Positions 42,874 through 52,418 of a DNA stretch of 64,000 bases are shown here, piece by piece. Numbering within the stretch: position 1 is the stretch's first letter; each line of letters opens with the position of its first letter. The DNA is from Bradyrhizobium yuanmingense (GTDB lineage: Bacteria; Pseudomonadota; Alphaproteobacteria; Rhizobiales; Xanthobacteraceae). The notes beneath the pieces are model-generated. The model saw only the letters and a program-made list of their open reading frames with translations, searched no databases and was not told the origin of the DNA. Location: positions 180,548 to 244,547 of the forward strand of contig NZ_JARFML010000011.1 in the NCBI RefSeq assembly GCF_029167105.1. Reading direction: 5' to 3'. A program made the position numbers and the translations under genes.

Positions 42874-43083
42874 GTGGAGAAAGTGCGACGCTTGCGTGCG
42901 ATGAGCTCATTGTGCCGTCAACAGGCCGCCTACAACAGCATGAACAAATGGAAGCTGCTCGCAGAAGCAGAATACTGGGATCATCTGGCAGACCTCGAGC
43001 TGTCTTCCCATTTCCAACAATGCAACGCCATTGTCTCGGATGAGGGTAGAGCGGTCCCAAGCGATCACAGACGCGAAGTCTGA
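42874..43083 (+). CDS. small conserved Bradyrhizobium-type protein
   Basis: 69 aa from a GTG with GGAGG eight bases upstream. The core MSSLCRQQAAYN ... WKLLAEAEYWDHLADLELSS looks like the family of short hypothetical proteins found in multiple copies in Bradyrhizobium genomes (from memory of the family; not verified). It is helical and hydrophilic with no signal or membrane segment. A possible start at the internal Met (MSSL) would leave 60 aa. It stands alone between the catabolic operon and the cyclase gene. Function unknown. Confidence 0.6.
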   Translation: MEKVRRLRAMSSLCRQQAAYNSMNKWKLLAEAEYWDHLADLELSSHFQQCNAIVSDEGRAVPSDHRREV

Positions 43084-43278
43084 GCAGAAGACGATTCCGC
43101 CGCGTGAGGACAGAAAGGCCGTGTACTCATAAAGGTCCGGCTGATCGTCCGGAGCATTACTGCTTGTGGACCCACAGCGGAATTGCCTCGTGTTCAGACC
43201 CAATAACGCAGGTAGAGGGCTGCCGTATCACCCGTGTGCTCGCTGTACGGCAACGTCTGAAGCTTGAAAGGCGCGCGA

Positions 43279-46200
43279 TCATGGTCGGGAAAGCTCCTCT
43301 ATGAGCGCCTTGGCGGAACGAAGGTCCGGCGTTTCGAAACCTTCCGTAAACCAGCCGTAAACCGAGCCAAGAAGGCGCCGCGCGTCGGCCTTCCTGCCCT
43401 GGTCGCGCCAAAGCCGAGCCAAACTCATTGCGGCACGTAATTCAAAGGACTTTGCGCTCTGGCTTTGGGCGACCTTGAGTGCAGTTTGCAAATACCCCTC
43501 GACCTCGTCAGCTGGAGCACCACCAATCCGGTGCAGTTCGCCATCGATGCATGCAAGTTCTGCGTCCCACATATGCTCGTCGCTGCGCGCGGCAACGACC
43601 TTTGCTTCGGCAAGGGCGGCGACGCCGTTGTCGTAGTCACCTGAGTGGAGGTAGGTGGTCGCGAGCATCCATAAGTACCGAACCTGGTACCAACTGGCTC
43701 CGAGCCTGTTCCGCTCGTTCAGACTGAGGCGCATGAGCGCCAGGCCGCCCTCCACGTTGCCCTCTTGCGCCATCGCCCAGCCCCGCAGGATGAGGCCGCT
43801 CACGCGCCAATAGTTCAAGCTGTTCTGATCGGCGAGATCGATGATGGCCTCGGCGTGCGCATGGACGGCCGCCACGTTACCCATCAGCTCCGCAATGGCC
43901 GCCCCGCCATAGACCTGCACATGCGCGGTAAGGTTCGTCTGATTCAACTCAATAGCGTATTGAGATGCGGCACGGCTAGTCCGCTGAGCCTGTTCGGGAT
44001 AACCCAGAATCCAAAGCCCAATCGCCAAGTAGGGTAGCGCCGAGGCCTTCGGGTCATGTACGTAGTGCACAGGCGGCGGCCGATGCGCCCCTGGATGATA
44101 GCGACTCAAGATCGTTTCGAGCTCCGAGCGTGCGGTTAGAAAATCACCGGCATGCATGGCGGTGAGCGCCGCCAGACGATGCGCAGCCAATTCCAGTGCT
44201 GTGTCACCGGTGCGCTCGGCGGAGCGCTGCGCTTCGGCAACGAGACTCTGCATGGCAGCAAAGTCGCCGCGCACGAAGTGGAAAATGAATTTGCCGCTAA
44301 GGGTGGAGAACAACGCACTCGTGTCGTCGAGTTCATAGCAGAGCGCATGAGCCCTGCTGAAGGCTGTGCCAAGCTGCGGAGCCGTGTATCCGTGAATGGC
44401 AATCAGTGGACCTCCGATTGCTGTTTGCAGAGCGAGTTCCTGACGATCGCGCTCCGGCCCTTGTGGATTGGACTTGAGTGCCTCCAGCCCCCTTGTGAGA
44501 TGAGTGATCGCTTCGAGATTTGCGGAACGCCCAGCCGCAATGCGGCCGGCCCGCAGCCAATAGTCCACCGCCTTTCCTGCCAGCCCACCCTCGGTGAGAT
44601 GCAGAGCGATCGTCTCCGGCTCCGCTTCAGCACGGGCAGGGTAATGTTGTTCGAGAGCTGCAGCTATGCGGGCATGGATCTGCTGCCGCTTGCTCTTTAG
44701 AAGGCTCTCGTGCGCGATGTCCTGCACCAGCGCATGTTTGAAGCTGTAGCCAACATTCGGAGGCACGCCACGACGGAATATCAGTTCCGCTGCCAATAGA
44801 TCATTGAGAGCGTGCTGGAGCGTGTGTTCGTCGAGCGCCGTTACGAGGCGGAGAAGATCGTGTCCGAACTCGCGTCCGATGCAAGCTGCAATCTGGGCAA
44901 CTTCCTTGACCGGCGCCAACCGATCAAGGCGGGCCATCAACGAGTCCTGCAGCGTCGTCGGGATCGCTAGCGGCGGCAGCGGGCCGATCAATTCATAGCG
45001 GCTGCCCTGGTCTTTGAGCAGCCCGGATTCGACGATGGCCTTGGTGAGCTCCTCGACGAACAACGGCACGCCATCGGTCTTGGCCAAAATCTGCTCAAGC
45101 ACCTCCTGGGGGAGTATTTTGCCGCCGGTAATCCGGTCAACGACTGCCGCCCCTTGCCTACGTCCCAATCGGCTTAGAAAGAGCGCTGTCACGTGTCCAT
45201 GAGCCGTCCAGCGCGGAACGAACTCGGGCCGGAAGGTAACGATCATCAAAATCGGAAGCCACTGCATCTCGTCGACAAGCCGATCGAGAAATTCGAGCAT
45301 GGTAGGGTCCGCCCAATGGACGTCCTCGTAAATGGCAAGGACCGGCTGTCTTGCCGCCAAGCCTTGTATCTGTTCCAGAAGGGCCTCGAACGTTCGCTCC
45401 TTCTTCTGGTGTGGACTGAGTGCAAGGGGCGGGTATCTGTCCCGTGTCGGGATTGCCAAGAGGTCCGCGAGAATGGGCGCGCTCTCCTGCACATCGTCCG
45501 TACCAAGAGCGAGCATGGCCTCGAGTTTATCGAGCTGTTCATCGGAAGCGTCCTCCCGCTGTATTGCCGCTGCCCGTTCAAGGAGGCCAACGACGGGATA
45601 CAAGGCGGTGTTGGTATGAAATGGTGAACAGAAATGTCTCAGTGGCGTGTGGGGCACACCTGCGACCCGCTCACGTAAGGCCCGCACGAGCCGCGATTTG
45701 CCAATGCCGGCTTCGCCGCCGAGGAGGACGATCTGTCCTTCCCGCTCTTTCGCCCGCTCCCAGCGATCCAAGAGCAATGCAAGTTCTTCATTCCGCCCGA
45801 CCAGTGCGGTCGTTGCCATGCCGTGCTGGGCGTCGAACCTGCTCTCTGCTGCGCCTTCACCAATGACAAGCCACGCCTGCACCAGTTCCGGGAAACCCTT
45901 AAGAGGCACCGTGCCGAGGTCGTGGTACGTGAAAGCTTCGCCGAGGAGGCGGCGGGTTGACTCGGCAATCACCACATCACTTGGCTTGGCCAAATCTTGC
46001 AGTCGGGCGGCCAGGTTTGGTGTTTCGCCGATGACTGCGCGCTCGCGAGCCTCTCCCTCGCCAATCAACTCGCCGACTACGACCAGCCCGGTTGCGATGC
46101 CGACCCGAGCGGCGAGCGCTGCACCACCCGGTTCGGTAAGCGATGCGACCGCCTTGGTCACTCGAAGCCCAGCGCGAACGGCGCGCTCCGCCTCATCTTC

Positions 46201-46650
46201 GTGCGCCCGCGGCCAGCCGAAATAAGCGAGAACGCCATCGCCCAAGAACTTGGCTATGTGGCCTTCGAATCGGTCGATCTCGCCGACCACGGTGTTGTGG
46301 TAGGCCTGCAAGAGGTCACGCACCTCCTCGGGATCGCGCCCTGAAGCAAGTGCAGTCGAGCCGACCAGGTCGACGAACATGACTGTGAGCTGTCGACGCT
46401 CCGCGTCCGAAGGGATCGATGGCTTCACGTAGTCGGCAGATCGATCGGCCTCGACCGCCACCGGAGTGATCGGTCGAGCGAGTGCATGGATTGCTCTTTG
46501 CAGAACCTTGCGCGGGCCGAGTGGCAAGCCAAGCTCCCGCAGGTCGGCTTCGGTCAGTTCTGGCAAAACCTCGGACGTGATTTCAGCGTCACAAAAGGTC
46601 TTTATGTAGCGCTCCAGCCCGAGACCGCGAAGCCATTGCGCGATATCCAC
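43279..46650 (-). CDS. SAM domain - adenylate cyclase - AAA ATPase - TPR signalling protein
   Basis: 1123 aa from a GTG start with AGGAGG upstream. Order: SAM domain (residues 1-60, WLRGLGLERYIKTFCDAEI), class III cyclase (about 80-270) with metal aspartates in FVDLVGST and FLGDGVLAYFG, adenine-specifying Lys in AKFLGDG and Asn/Arg in PNLAARL; a STAND-type ATPase with P-loop GGEAGIGKSR (about 310); then a long TPR-like helical tail to the end. All cyclase catalytic residues are present, so cAMP production is plausible. Such modular cyclases are many in Bradyrhizobium; the input signal is unknown. Transcribed alone. Confidence 0.9.
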   Translation of the reverse strand: MDIAQWLRGLGLERYIKTFCDAEITSEVLPELTEADLRELGLPLGPRKVLQRAIHALARPITPVAVEADRSADYVKPSIPSDAERRQLTVMFVDLVGSTALASGRDPEEVRDLLQAYHNTVVGEIDRFEGHIAKFLGDGVLAYFGWPRAHEDEAERAVRAGLRVTKAVASLTEPGGAALAARVGIATGLVVVGELIGEGEARERAVIGETPNLAARLQDLAKPSDVVIAESTRRLLGEAFTYHDLGTVPLKGFPELVQAWLVIGEGAAESRFDAQHGMATTALVGRNEELALLLDRWERAKEREGQIVLLGGEAGIGKSRLVRALRERVAGVPHTPLRHFCSPFHTNTALYPVVGLLERAAAIQREDASDEQLDKLEAMLALGTDDVQESAPILADLLAIPTRDRYPPLALSPHQKKERTFEALLEQIQGLAARQPVLAIYEDVHWADPTMLEFLDRLVDEMQWLPILMIVTFRPEFVPRWTAHGHVTALFLSRLGRRQGAAVVDRITGGKILPQEVLEQILAKTDGVPLFVEELTKAIVESGLLKDQGSRYELIGPLPPLAIPTTLQDSLMARLDRLAPVKEVAQIAACIGREFGHDLLRLVTALDEHTLQHALNDLLAAELIFRRGVPPNVGYSFKHALVQDIAHESLLKSKRQQIHARIAAALEQHYPARAEAEPETIALHLTEGGLAGKAVDYWLRAGRIAAGRSANLEAITHLTRGLEALKSNPQGPERDRQELALQTAIGGPLIAIHGYTAPQLGTAFSRAHALCYELDDTSALFSTLSGKFIFHFVRGDFAAMQSLVAEAQRSAERTGDTALELAAHRLAALTAMHAGDFLTARSELETILSRYHPGAHRPPPVHYVHDPKASALPYLAIGLWILGYPEQAQRTSRAASQYAIELNQTNLTAHVQVYGGAAIAELMGNVAAVHAHAEAIIDLADQNSLNYWRVSGLILRGWAMAQEGNVEGGLALMRLSLNERNRLGASWYQVRYLWMLATTYLHSGDYDNGVAALAEAKVVAARSDEHMWDAELACIDGELHRIGGAPADEVEGYLQTALKVAQSQSAKSFELRAAMSLARLWRDQGRKADARRLLGSVYGWFTEGFETPDLRSAKALIEELSRP

Positions 46651-46687
46651 GAGAAGCCTCCTCGTGCCGGATCAGGCGACGGTCAGC

Positions 46688-47074
46688 TCAATTGAAAGTA
46701 TGCAACTTCAGCTTCAGTGAACCATCTTCCTGTCGCTCAAACACGTGGGTTGCGATGCCGCCTGCAGGTTGGCGGCTGCCATCCGCTGTCTTACCGTTGG
46801 CACTCCAATGGGCCGTGCCGTAGACGATCTTCTCATCTCCACCGGCGTCTATGACGACCAACCTGTGATCGGTGAACCCGCTTGAAAACAGCCCAGCAAA
46901 GAAACTCTCGATCTCTGCCGGACCGGATATCACCTGATGCGTCGGCGGCAACAGTTTGGCGTCTGACACGTAAGTCGCCGCGATGGCCTTGGCATCTGCT
47001 TTGTTGAATGCTGAATCCCATGCGGCGTACGCCGCAGCAATGTCGTGTTTTATGGAGGAAGCTAGTGCTGTCAT
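46688..47074 (-). CDS. SnoaL-like (SgcJ/EcaC family) protein
   Basis: 128-aa NTF2-fold protein. The start MTALASSIKHDIAAAYAAWD is supported by GGGAGG; a longer in-frame reading to 47218 is not family-like. The motif WDSAFNKADAKAIAATYVSD, followed by LLPPTHQVISGPAEIESFF, is typical of the SgcJ/EcaC group of small isomerase-like or stress-related proteins. No signal peptide. It lies 37 bp upstream of the cyclase on the same strand, so they may share a transcript. Reaction unknown. Confidence 0.8.
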   Translation of the reverse strand: MTALASSIKHDIAAAYAAWDSAFNKADAKAIAATYVSDAKLLPPTHQVISGPAEIESFFAGLFSSGFTDHRLVVIDAGGDEKIVYGTAHWSANGKTADGSRQPAGGIATHVFERQEDGSLKLKLHTFN

Positions 47075-47501
47075 GATCCCTCCCTCAAACTCTGTTTCGA
47101 GGTGCAGCCGACCAAGACTTCCGCCGGTCCGATTTTTGGACGGCTCACGGAAGATATTAAATTTAATTGCTGGGAAAGAATCAACTGCAATCGAAAATTG
47201 GACCGTGGAACCCCGCATATCAGTAAGCGGATTTCGCGGGCGCAGTTGCAGGAGAGAATTTCCAAGTGTGAATTTGAGGTAGCTCTACCTCTCCATGCGC
47301 GGAATTTCCAAATCCAGGAGAGCCGTCTGGCGGAGCGCTCCACCCACTCGAAACGGAAGTGTTGGCTGCTTCCTGCATTCCGAGGCGGCTCGAACTGCTT
47401 GGCAAAACGGATACGCATCGGTCGCGAGCTCGCCTTCACATGAGAACGATTGCGTCACCCCGCTTGGTCGACCGATGCGCAACCGAGAGAACGCGACGCC
47501 C
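47075..47501. other. 427-bp non-coding gap
   Basis: Between the SnoaL-like start and the LTXXQ gene stop. Apart from a small 6-bp-stem hairpin (47276-47291, GAGGTA-GCTC-TACCTC), no gene, repeat or clear promoter is seen. Base composition is less G+C-rich than the neighbouring genes. Confidence 0.4.
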
Positions 47502-49526
47502 TCATTGGCCTGCGACCTGTTGCAGCCTGTTGAAGCGCGCCTTCTGCTCGCTGCTCAGCGTGGCATAGAACTCGTCCAGGGCGGGTTCGACCAGCTTGGC
47601 GGCCGTCAGCATGGCCTCGAGCCGGTGCTGCATTGCCTCGAGCCGTCCGACAGGTGTCAGCGGCACATCGTTCGGGCAGGCCGCCTGCAGGCTTTCAACG
47701 CCCTTCGCCGTCGCTTCACTGAGGCGGTCGAGCGCCTCCTTCTGCTTGCCGGCCGGGTGGAGCACAGCCTCGATCCTCTGGATCGGCAACTGCGTCAGCC
47801 CGGACTTCGGATCGCCACAGCCTTCGGTACTGGCTTGCTGCTGCGACGAGCGCTCGCCGACATTGGGGCCGAGCGCGTTGAAGTGGGCCTGCTGCTCGTC
47901 ACTGAGCGAGTTGTAGAAATTCTCCAGTGCCGGTCGGACGATCTTGACGGCTTCAAGCGTCGCGCTGATGCGGTTCATCATCGCGCGCAAGCGGCCAGGG
48001 GGAGTCAGCGCATAAGTCTCCGCGCAGGAATCCTTGAACACATCGGCAGCATTGGCCGCCGCCGTCTTGAGCTCGTCCAACAATACACGTTGCTCCGGCG
48101 TCGGCCGCACCGCCCGTGCGATATCGGCAAGCGGCCAGGCGGTCACGCCTTTGTCCGGTGTGGCGCACAATTGCTGAAGCGTCTGCGGGCTCACGCTGGC
48201 ACGCTGGCGCGCGCGGTAGCTGCTGCCGGCTTGAGGGTAATCATACGGGTTGGTGCTGGCATAAGCGGAGTAAGGGCCGTCACCGCCCCAGAACACGGTG
48301 TCGACGAAGTCGTCATAGGCGTAGGCCCAATATCCGGGCTCGTAGCCATAGGACCAGAACGTGTAGTTGAAGATGTCGGAATAGGCGTAAGGCCAGAACA
48401 CGGGCCCAAGCCAGGCCACGAACACCGCGGGATGACGGTGACGCCAGGCCTGCCGGGGGGCCCAGCCGCTTTCGCGCGTGACGAGAGCCGCTTGGGTCAG
48501 CGCAGTAGACTGCTCGCGGAAGCGTTCCGCAAACCGTCCGCGCTCGGCGGCCTGCGCGGCGGCTGCAAGTGCCGGAGCGCGCTCCGCCGGAGCCTGCAAC
48601 CCAAGCCGCTGCTGGCGCGCCAGGTCAATTTGCTGCGCGCGCTGCTCTTGGCCAAGCAAGCGGTTTTGCGCCTGGAGCATTCGCTGCTGCGCGCGTTGCG
48701 CTTGCACGCCTTCCGGCTTTTGCGACTGCAATTGCTGCACCCGCTGCTGCAGGCGTTCGATGCGGGCCTGGCGCTCCGTCGTCTGGCGCGACAGCATGTC
48801 GCGCTGCCGCTGCTCGACGTGCTGCGAGCGCTGTTGGACGCGTTGCTCGCGCTCAAGAAGACGGCTCTGTGACTGCAGCAGCCGTTGCTGCTGCTGTTGC
48901 GCCCTTGCGTCTTCCGGCTTCTGCGATTGCAATTGCTGCACGCGCTGCTGCAGGCGGTCGATGCGGTCTTGGCGTTCTGCGGATTGGCGCGAAAGCACCT
49001 GGCGCGGCGGCGCCGATCGCTCGCCCACGGCCGGGGGCGCACTTGGGCGCGATGGGGCGGCGATCTGCGGCGTCGGCCGCGGCGCCATGGCCGGACGTTG
49101 CGGCGCTGCCGGCGGGCGATGGAATTCGCGCCGCGGCGCCGCCACCTGCGGGGCGGCTCGCGGGGCACTGATATGTGGGGCCGGGCGCGGTGGCGGTGAG
49201 GCGATGTGCGGCGCCGGACGTGGCGCCATCGCCGGCCGCTGCGGCATGGCTGGCGGTTGGACTGCCGGCGCGGCGGGACGCGCCATGGCTGGCGGAGCCG
49301 CCGGACGCGCCATGGCTGGCGGTGCTGCGGGCGGTGCTGCTGGACGAGCCATAGCCGGTGGTGCTGCCGGGCGGGCCATGGCCGGTGGTGCTGACGGCGG
49401 CGCTGCGGCTGGTCCTGGTGGTCCTCCACCCCGTCCGTGTCCGAGGGGTCCCTGGGCCGGCGCGCTCGTCGTCAGCATCGAGACGCCAACCAAAACAGCC
49501 GTCAGGCAAACGCCACGCGGAAGCAT
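47502..49526 (-). CDS. large LTXXQ (Spy/CpxP-like) periplasmic protein with Pro-Ala repeat and Gln-rich coiled coil
   Basis: 674 aa. Sec signal MLPRGVCLTAVLVGVSMLTT, cut near APA; the start is chosen for this signal and for GGGAG upstream. Residues about 25-190 are Pro/Ala-rich with tandem PPAMARPAA units; 190-320 are Arg/Gln-rich coiled coil with two near-repeats of RLQQRVQQLQSQKPE; next an aromatic segment WPYAYSDIFNYTFWSYGYEP; then two LTXXQ-type modules near the end (ENFYNSLSDEQQAHFNAL and DEFYATLSSEQKARFNRL), each with a cysteine pair (CATP ... DSCAE; EGCGD ... AACPN). Likely an envelope stress or scaffold protein. Much longer than Spy (about 160 aa). Function unknown. Confidence 0.82.
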   Translation of the reverse strand: MLPRGVCLTAVLVGVSMLTTSAPAQGPLGHGRGGGPPGPAAAPPSAPPAMARPAAPPAMARPAAPPAAPPAMARPAAPPAMARPAAPAVQPPAMPQRPAMAPRPAPHIASPPPRPAPHISAPRAAPQVAAPRREFHRPPAAPQRPAMAPRPTPQIAAPSRPSAPPAVGERSAPPRQVLSRQSAERQDRIDRLQQRVQQLQSQKPEDARAQQQQQRLLQSQSRLLEREQRVQQRSQHVEQRQRDMLSRQTTERQARIERLQQRVQQLQSQKPEGVQAQRAQQRMLQAQNRLLGQEQRAQQIDLARQQRLGLQAPAERAPALAAAAQAAERGRFAERFREQSTALTQAALVTRESGWAPRQAWRHRHPAVFVAWLGPVFWPYAYSDIFNYTFWSYGYEPGYWAYAYDDFVDTVFWGGDGPYSAYASTNPYDYPQAGSSYRARQRASVSPQTLQQLCATPDKGVTAWPLADIARAVRPTPEQRVLLDELKTAAANAADVFKDSCAETYALTPPGRLRAMMNRISATLEAVKIVRPALENFYNSLSDEQQAHFNALGPNVGERSSQQQASTEGCGDPKSGLTQLPIQRIEAVLHPAGKQKEALDRLSEATAKGVESLQAACPNDVPLTPVGRLEAMQHRLEAMLTAAKLVEPALDEFYATLSSEQKARFNRLQQVAGQ
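49270..49409. repeat. in-gene tandem repeat coding for Pro-Ala-Met-Arg units
   Basis: Imperfect tandem copies built on GCCATGGCTGGCGG / GCCATGGCCGGTGG encode the repeated PPAMARPAA units of the LTXXQ protein. Such a run can change copy number by slippage. Confidence 0.6.
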
Positions 49527-49632
49527 GATCTTGGCTCCCAACTCGTAATCGCCCACGACTTTCAACGCACAGACCGTGGAATCGTTCGTCCTTGGCCGCG
49601 TCCGGCATTGCGATCTTCCGACGCAGGCAGTC

Positions 49633-50847
49633 TCAAGAGAAATCCTGCGTCAGGATCGCGGCGAACCGCTCCAGCGCCCAGTCGACCTGGTCGCTTGTGA
49701 TCACGAGCGGCGGGGCGATGCGGATGGTATGCTCATGGGTATCCTTGGCGAGGATGCCCTTGCCCTGAAGCGCCTCGCAATAGCGGCGTGCCCGTCCGGC
49801 CTCGGGATGCAGCTCGACCGCCAGCATCAGGCCGCGCCCGCGCACCTCGCGGATCGTATTGGCACGGATGTCCTTCAAGCCCTCAAGAAAGCGCGCGCCT
49901 TGACTCGCCGCGTTCTCGATCATGCCTTCCTCGACCAGCACGCGCATCGCCGCGCGGGCCACGGCGCAGGCAAGCGGGTTGCCGCCGAAGGTCGAGCCAT
50001 GCTGCCCGGGCCTCAATGTCCCGAGCACGTCGTTGTTCGAGAGCACGGCCGAGACCGGATAGAAGCCGCCGGACAAGGCCTTGCCCAGCAGCGTCACGTC
50101 CGCCTCAATTCCCTCGTGCTGTTCGGCGAGCAGCTTGCCGGTGCGACCGAGCCCGGTCTGGATCTCGTCGAGCACCAGCATCACGTTGTTGGCGGTGCAG
50201 AGCTCCCGGACCTCAGTGAAATAGCCGGCCGGAGGAATGACGACGCCGGCTTCGCCCTGGATCGGCTCGACCAGAAAGGCGACCGTGTTTGGGTTGATTG
50301 CTTCCGCAAGCGTCGCGGCGTTGCCGAACGGGATGACCTTGAAGCCCGGCGCGAACGGCCCAAAGTGTCCGCGTGTCTCGGGGTCGGTTGAAAAGCCGAC
50401 GACGCCCAGCGTGCGTCCGTGGAAATTGTTGGCACAGACGATGATCTCGGCCTGGCCGTCGGGCACGCCTTTCACCTCGTAGCCCCATTTGCGCACCGAC
50501 TTGATCGCGCTTTCGACCGCCTCGGCGCCGCTGTTCATCGGCAGCACCTTGTGGGAACCGGTGAGCGCGGCGATCTCCTCGTAGAACAAGGCGAGCTGAT
50601 CGTTGTGGAAGGCGCGCGAGGTGAGCGTCAGCCTGTGCGCCTGTTCGACCATCGCCGCCAGGATCTTGGGGTGGCAGTGGCCCTGGCTGACCGCCGAATA
50701 GGCCGACAGGCAATCGAGGTACCGGTTGTCTTCGGTATCCCAGACCCAGACACCTTCGCCGCGCGACAGGACGACGCCGATCGGCTCGTAGTTACGGGCC
50801 CCGAAGCGTGCTTCTGTCGCGATGAAATCAATGACCGACGAGCTCAT
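49633..50847 (-). CDS. rocD: ornithine aminotransferase
   Basis: 404-aa class III PLP aminotransferase converting ornithine plus 2-oxoglutarate to glutamate semialdehyde plus glutamate. Motifs: [20 protein letters not shown] near residue 43, [20 protein letters not shown], the PLP aspartate in [18 protein letters not shown], and the Schiff-base Lys in [15 protein letters not shown] (about residue 255). The Tyr in LSAYSA separates ornithine from acetylornithine enzymes. ATG at 50847. Transcribed alone; no arginase gene is adjacent. Confidence 0.92.
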   Translation of the reverse strand: MSSSVIDFIATEARFGARNYEPIGVVLSRGEGVWVWDTEDNRYLDCLSAYSAVSQGHCHPKILAAMVEQAHRLTLTSRAFHNDQLALFYEEIAALTGSHKVLPMNSGAEAVESAIKSVRKWGYEVKGVPDGQAEIIVCANNFHGRTLGVVGFSTDPETRGHFGPFAPGFKVIPFGNAATLAEAINPNTVAFLVEPIQGEAGVVIPPAGYFTEVRELCTANNVMLVLDEIQTGLGRTGKLLAEQHEGIEADVTLLGKALSGGFYPVSAVLSNNDVLGTLRPGQHGSTFGGNPLACAVARAAMRVLVEEGMIENAASQGARFLEGLKDIRANTIREVRGRGLMLAVELHPEAGRARRYCEALQGKGILAKDTHEHTIRIAPPLVITSDQVDWALERFAAILTQDFS

Positions 50848-51077
50848 CTGTCGTCACTCCATGCTGCGCGCGGGGGCGTCAATCGACTGCACCGGCGGGT
50901 CGCGCCCAAATGAATGTGGGTATCGGTTTGTCAGCTCGGAAGCCTTGATGCGCCGATGGCGCGGCGCGGCCTGATAGTCCCGAAATGTCAGGTGGTTCTG
51001 CCGGGCCACGGGGCACCGTTCCGCGACCCAGGCTCTACTGTGCATGGGGTTGTTTTCGCAGTTTGGTTGCCGGCCCC

Positions 51078-52298
51078 TCAGCCGATCGCGCACGGCACGC
51101 TCAAGAAACCGCGAAACCGCACCCGTCCGCCGCGCACCGGCGTCCCGCTCACGGCATAGTTCGGGAAGCGCGCCAGGAAGCGCGAGATCGCAATCGCCCC
51201 TTCCAGCCGCGCCAGGGCCATGCCTGCGCATTGGTGCGCGCCGGTGGCGAAGGCTAGGTGCCGGTTCGGCGTGCGCGCGATATCGAAACGTTCGGGGTCG
51301 GGAAACTGCGCGGGATCGCGATTGGCAGCCCCGATGCACAGCGTCACCGACGTGCCCGCCTCGAGCATGACGCCGCCGAGCTCGACCTTCTCGTTGGTCA
51401 TGCGGTTGCCGAGCTGGTTGGAGCTCTCGTAGCGCAGCACCTCCTCGACCGTGGTCTTGATCATGTCCGGGTTCTCGATCAGGCGCTGTTTCTGATCGGG
51501 ATGCCGGTCGAGCGCCACGAGGCCGTTGCCGATCAGGTTGGTGGTGGTCTCGTGGCCGGCATTGAGCAGGAAGATGCAATTGTGCAGCAGCTCCTTCTCG
51601 GTCAGCCGCTCGCCGTTACCTTCTCCTTGGATGAGACGCGTCAGCACGTCGCGCTCGGGATTGCCCGGCTTTGCGCGCCGCCGCGACACCAGCGTCTGCA
51701 GATAAGCGAGGAAGTCCGCCACCGCCTTGTTGCCGCGCGCAGCTACTTCGGGCGACACCACGGGTTCGAGAGCACCCAGGATCGCCAGCGACCAGTCGCG
51801 CAGCGGCCCGCGCTCCTCGTGAGGCACGTCGAGCAGATTGCCGATCACCTCGATGGGAATCGAAGCGGCAAAATCCTCGATCAGTTCGCAAGCGCCCTTG
51901 GTTTCGATGGCATCGAGCAGGCCGTCGACCAGTTGGATGAGGTCCCCCTCCATGCTGGCGATCGCGCGCGGCGACAGCGCGCCCATGATGAGGCGGCGCA
52001 CGCGAGTGTGCGACGGCGGGTCGTTGAAGACGAGGCTGGTGGTGTGGTGCTCGTAGAGCGGGGTGTCGCCGTATTTCGGCGCGAACTCGCGCTTCTTGTC
52101 CGAGCTGAACGACTTCGTGTTCTTGTAGGTGGTGACGAGATCGTCGTAGCGGGTCAGGAACACGGTGCCGCTGCGCAGGCGCTTGACCGGCTCGTTCTCC
52201 CGCAGTGCACGATAGGTCGGGTAGGGGTCGTCGTAGAACTCCGGCGTCAGCTTCTCGAGGTCGAAGCTTGCCGCCAGCGCCTTCGCATCTGCGTTCAT
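51078..52298 (-). CDS. cytochrome P450
   Basis: 406-aa soluble bacterial P450 (CYP). I-helix oxygen-binding motif NAGHETTTN (about residue 245), K-helix ExxR in EVLRYESSNQ, and the haem-Cys segment FATGAHQCAGMALARLEG (Cys near 355; Phe and Gly positions as in the family, with AHQC). Divergent from a two-subunit TPP decarboxylase gene pair, 120 bp between starts. Redox partner is not next to it; the ferredoxin-reductase-like protein at 29692 is the nearest candidate. Substrate unknown. Confidence 0.9.
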   Translation of the reverse strand: MNADAKALAASFDLEKLTPEFYDDPYPTYRALRENEPVKRLRSGTVFLTRYDDLVTTYKNTKSFSSDKKREFAPKYGDTPLYEHHTTSLVFNDPPSHTRVRRLIMGALSPRAIASMEGDLIQLVDGLLDAIETKGACELIEDFAASIPIEVIGNLLDVPHEERGPLRDWSLAILGALEPVVSPEVAARGNKAVADFLAYLQTLVSRRRAKPGNPERDVLTRLIQGEGNGERLTEKELLHNCIFLLNAGHETTTNLIGNGLVALDRHPDQKQRLIENPDMIKTTVEEVLRYESSNQLGNRMTNEKVELGGVMLEAGTSVTLCIGAANRDPAQFPDPERFDIARTPNRHLAFATGAHQCAGMALARLEGAIAISRFLARFPNYAVSGTPVRGGRVRFRGFLSVPCAIG

Positions 52299-52418
52299 CC
52301 CGTTATACTCGCCGGTTAAAGCCGATATGCCGTTTTTGTTGTTCTGGTTGGCGCATGCCTGCGTCTACAGTCTTTGCAGCTTTAGTCTTGGCACCTTGCT
52401 AGCCGACCGGACAGGAAA

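Noticed and set aside
47102..47443. 113-codon frame in the 47.1-47.5 kb gap
   Set aside because: No ribosome site, no family resemblance, and composition unlike neighbouring genes.
50854..51044. Possible 63-aa protein (MHSRAWVAERCPVARQ) between the P450 and rocD genes on the minus strand
   Set aside because: No ribosome site and Arg-rich composition as in chance frames; no family recognised.
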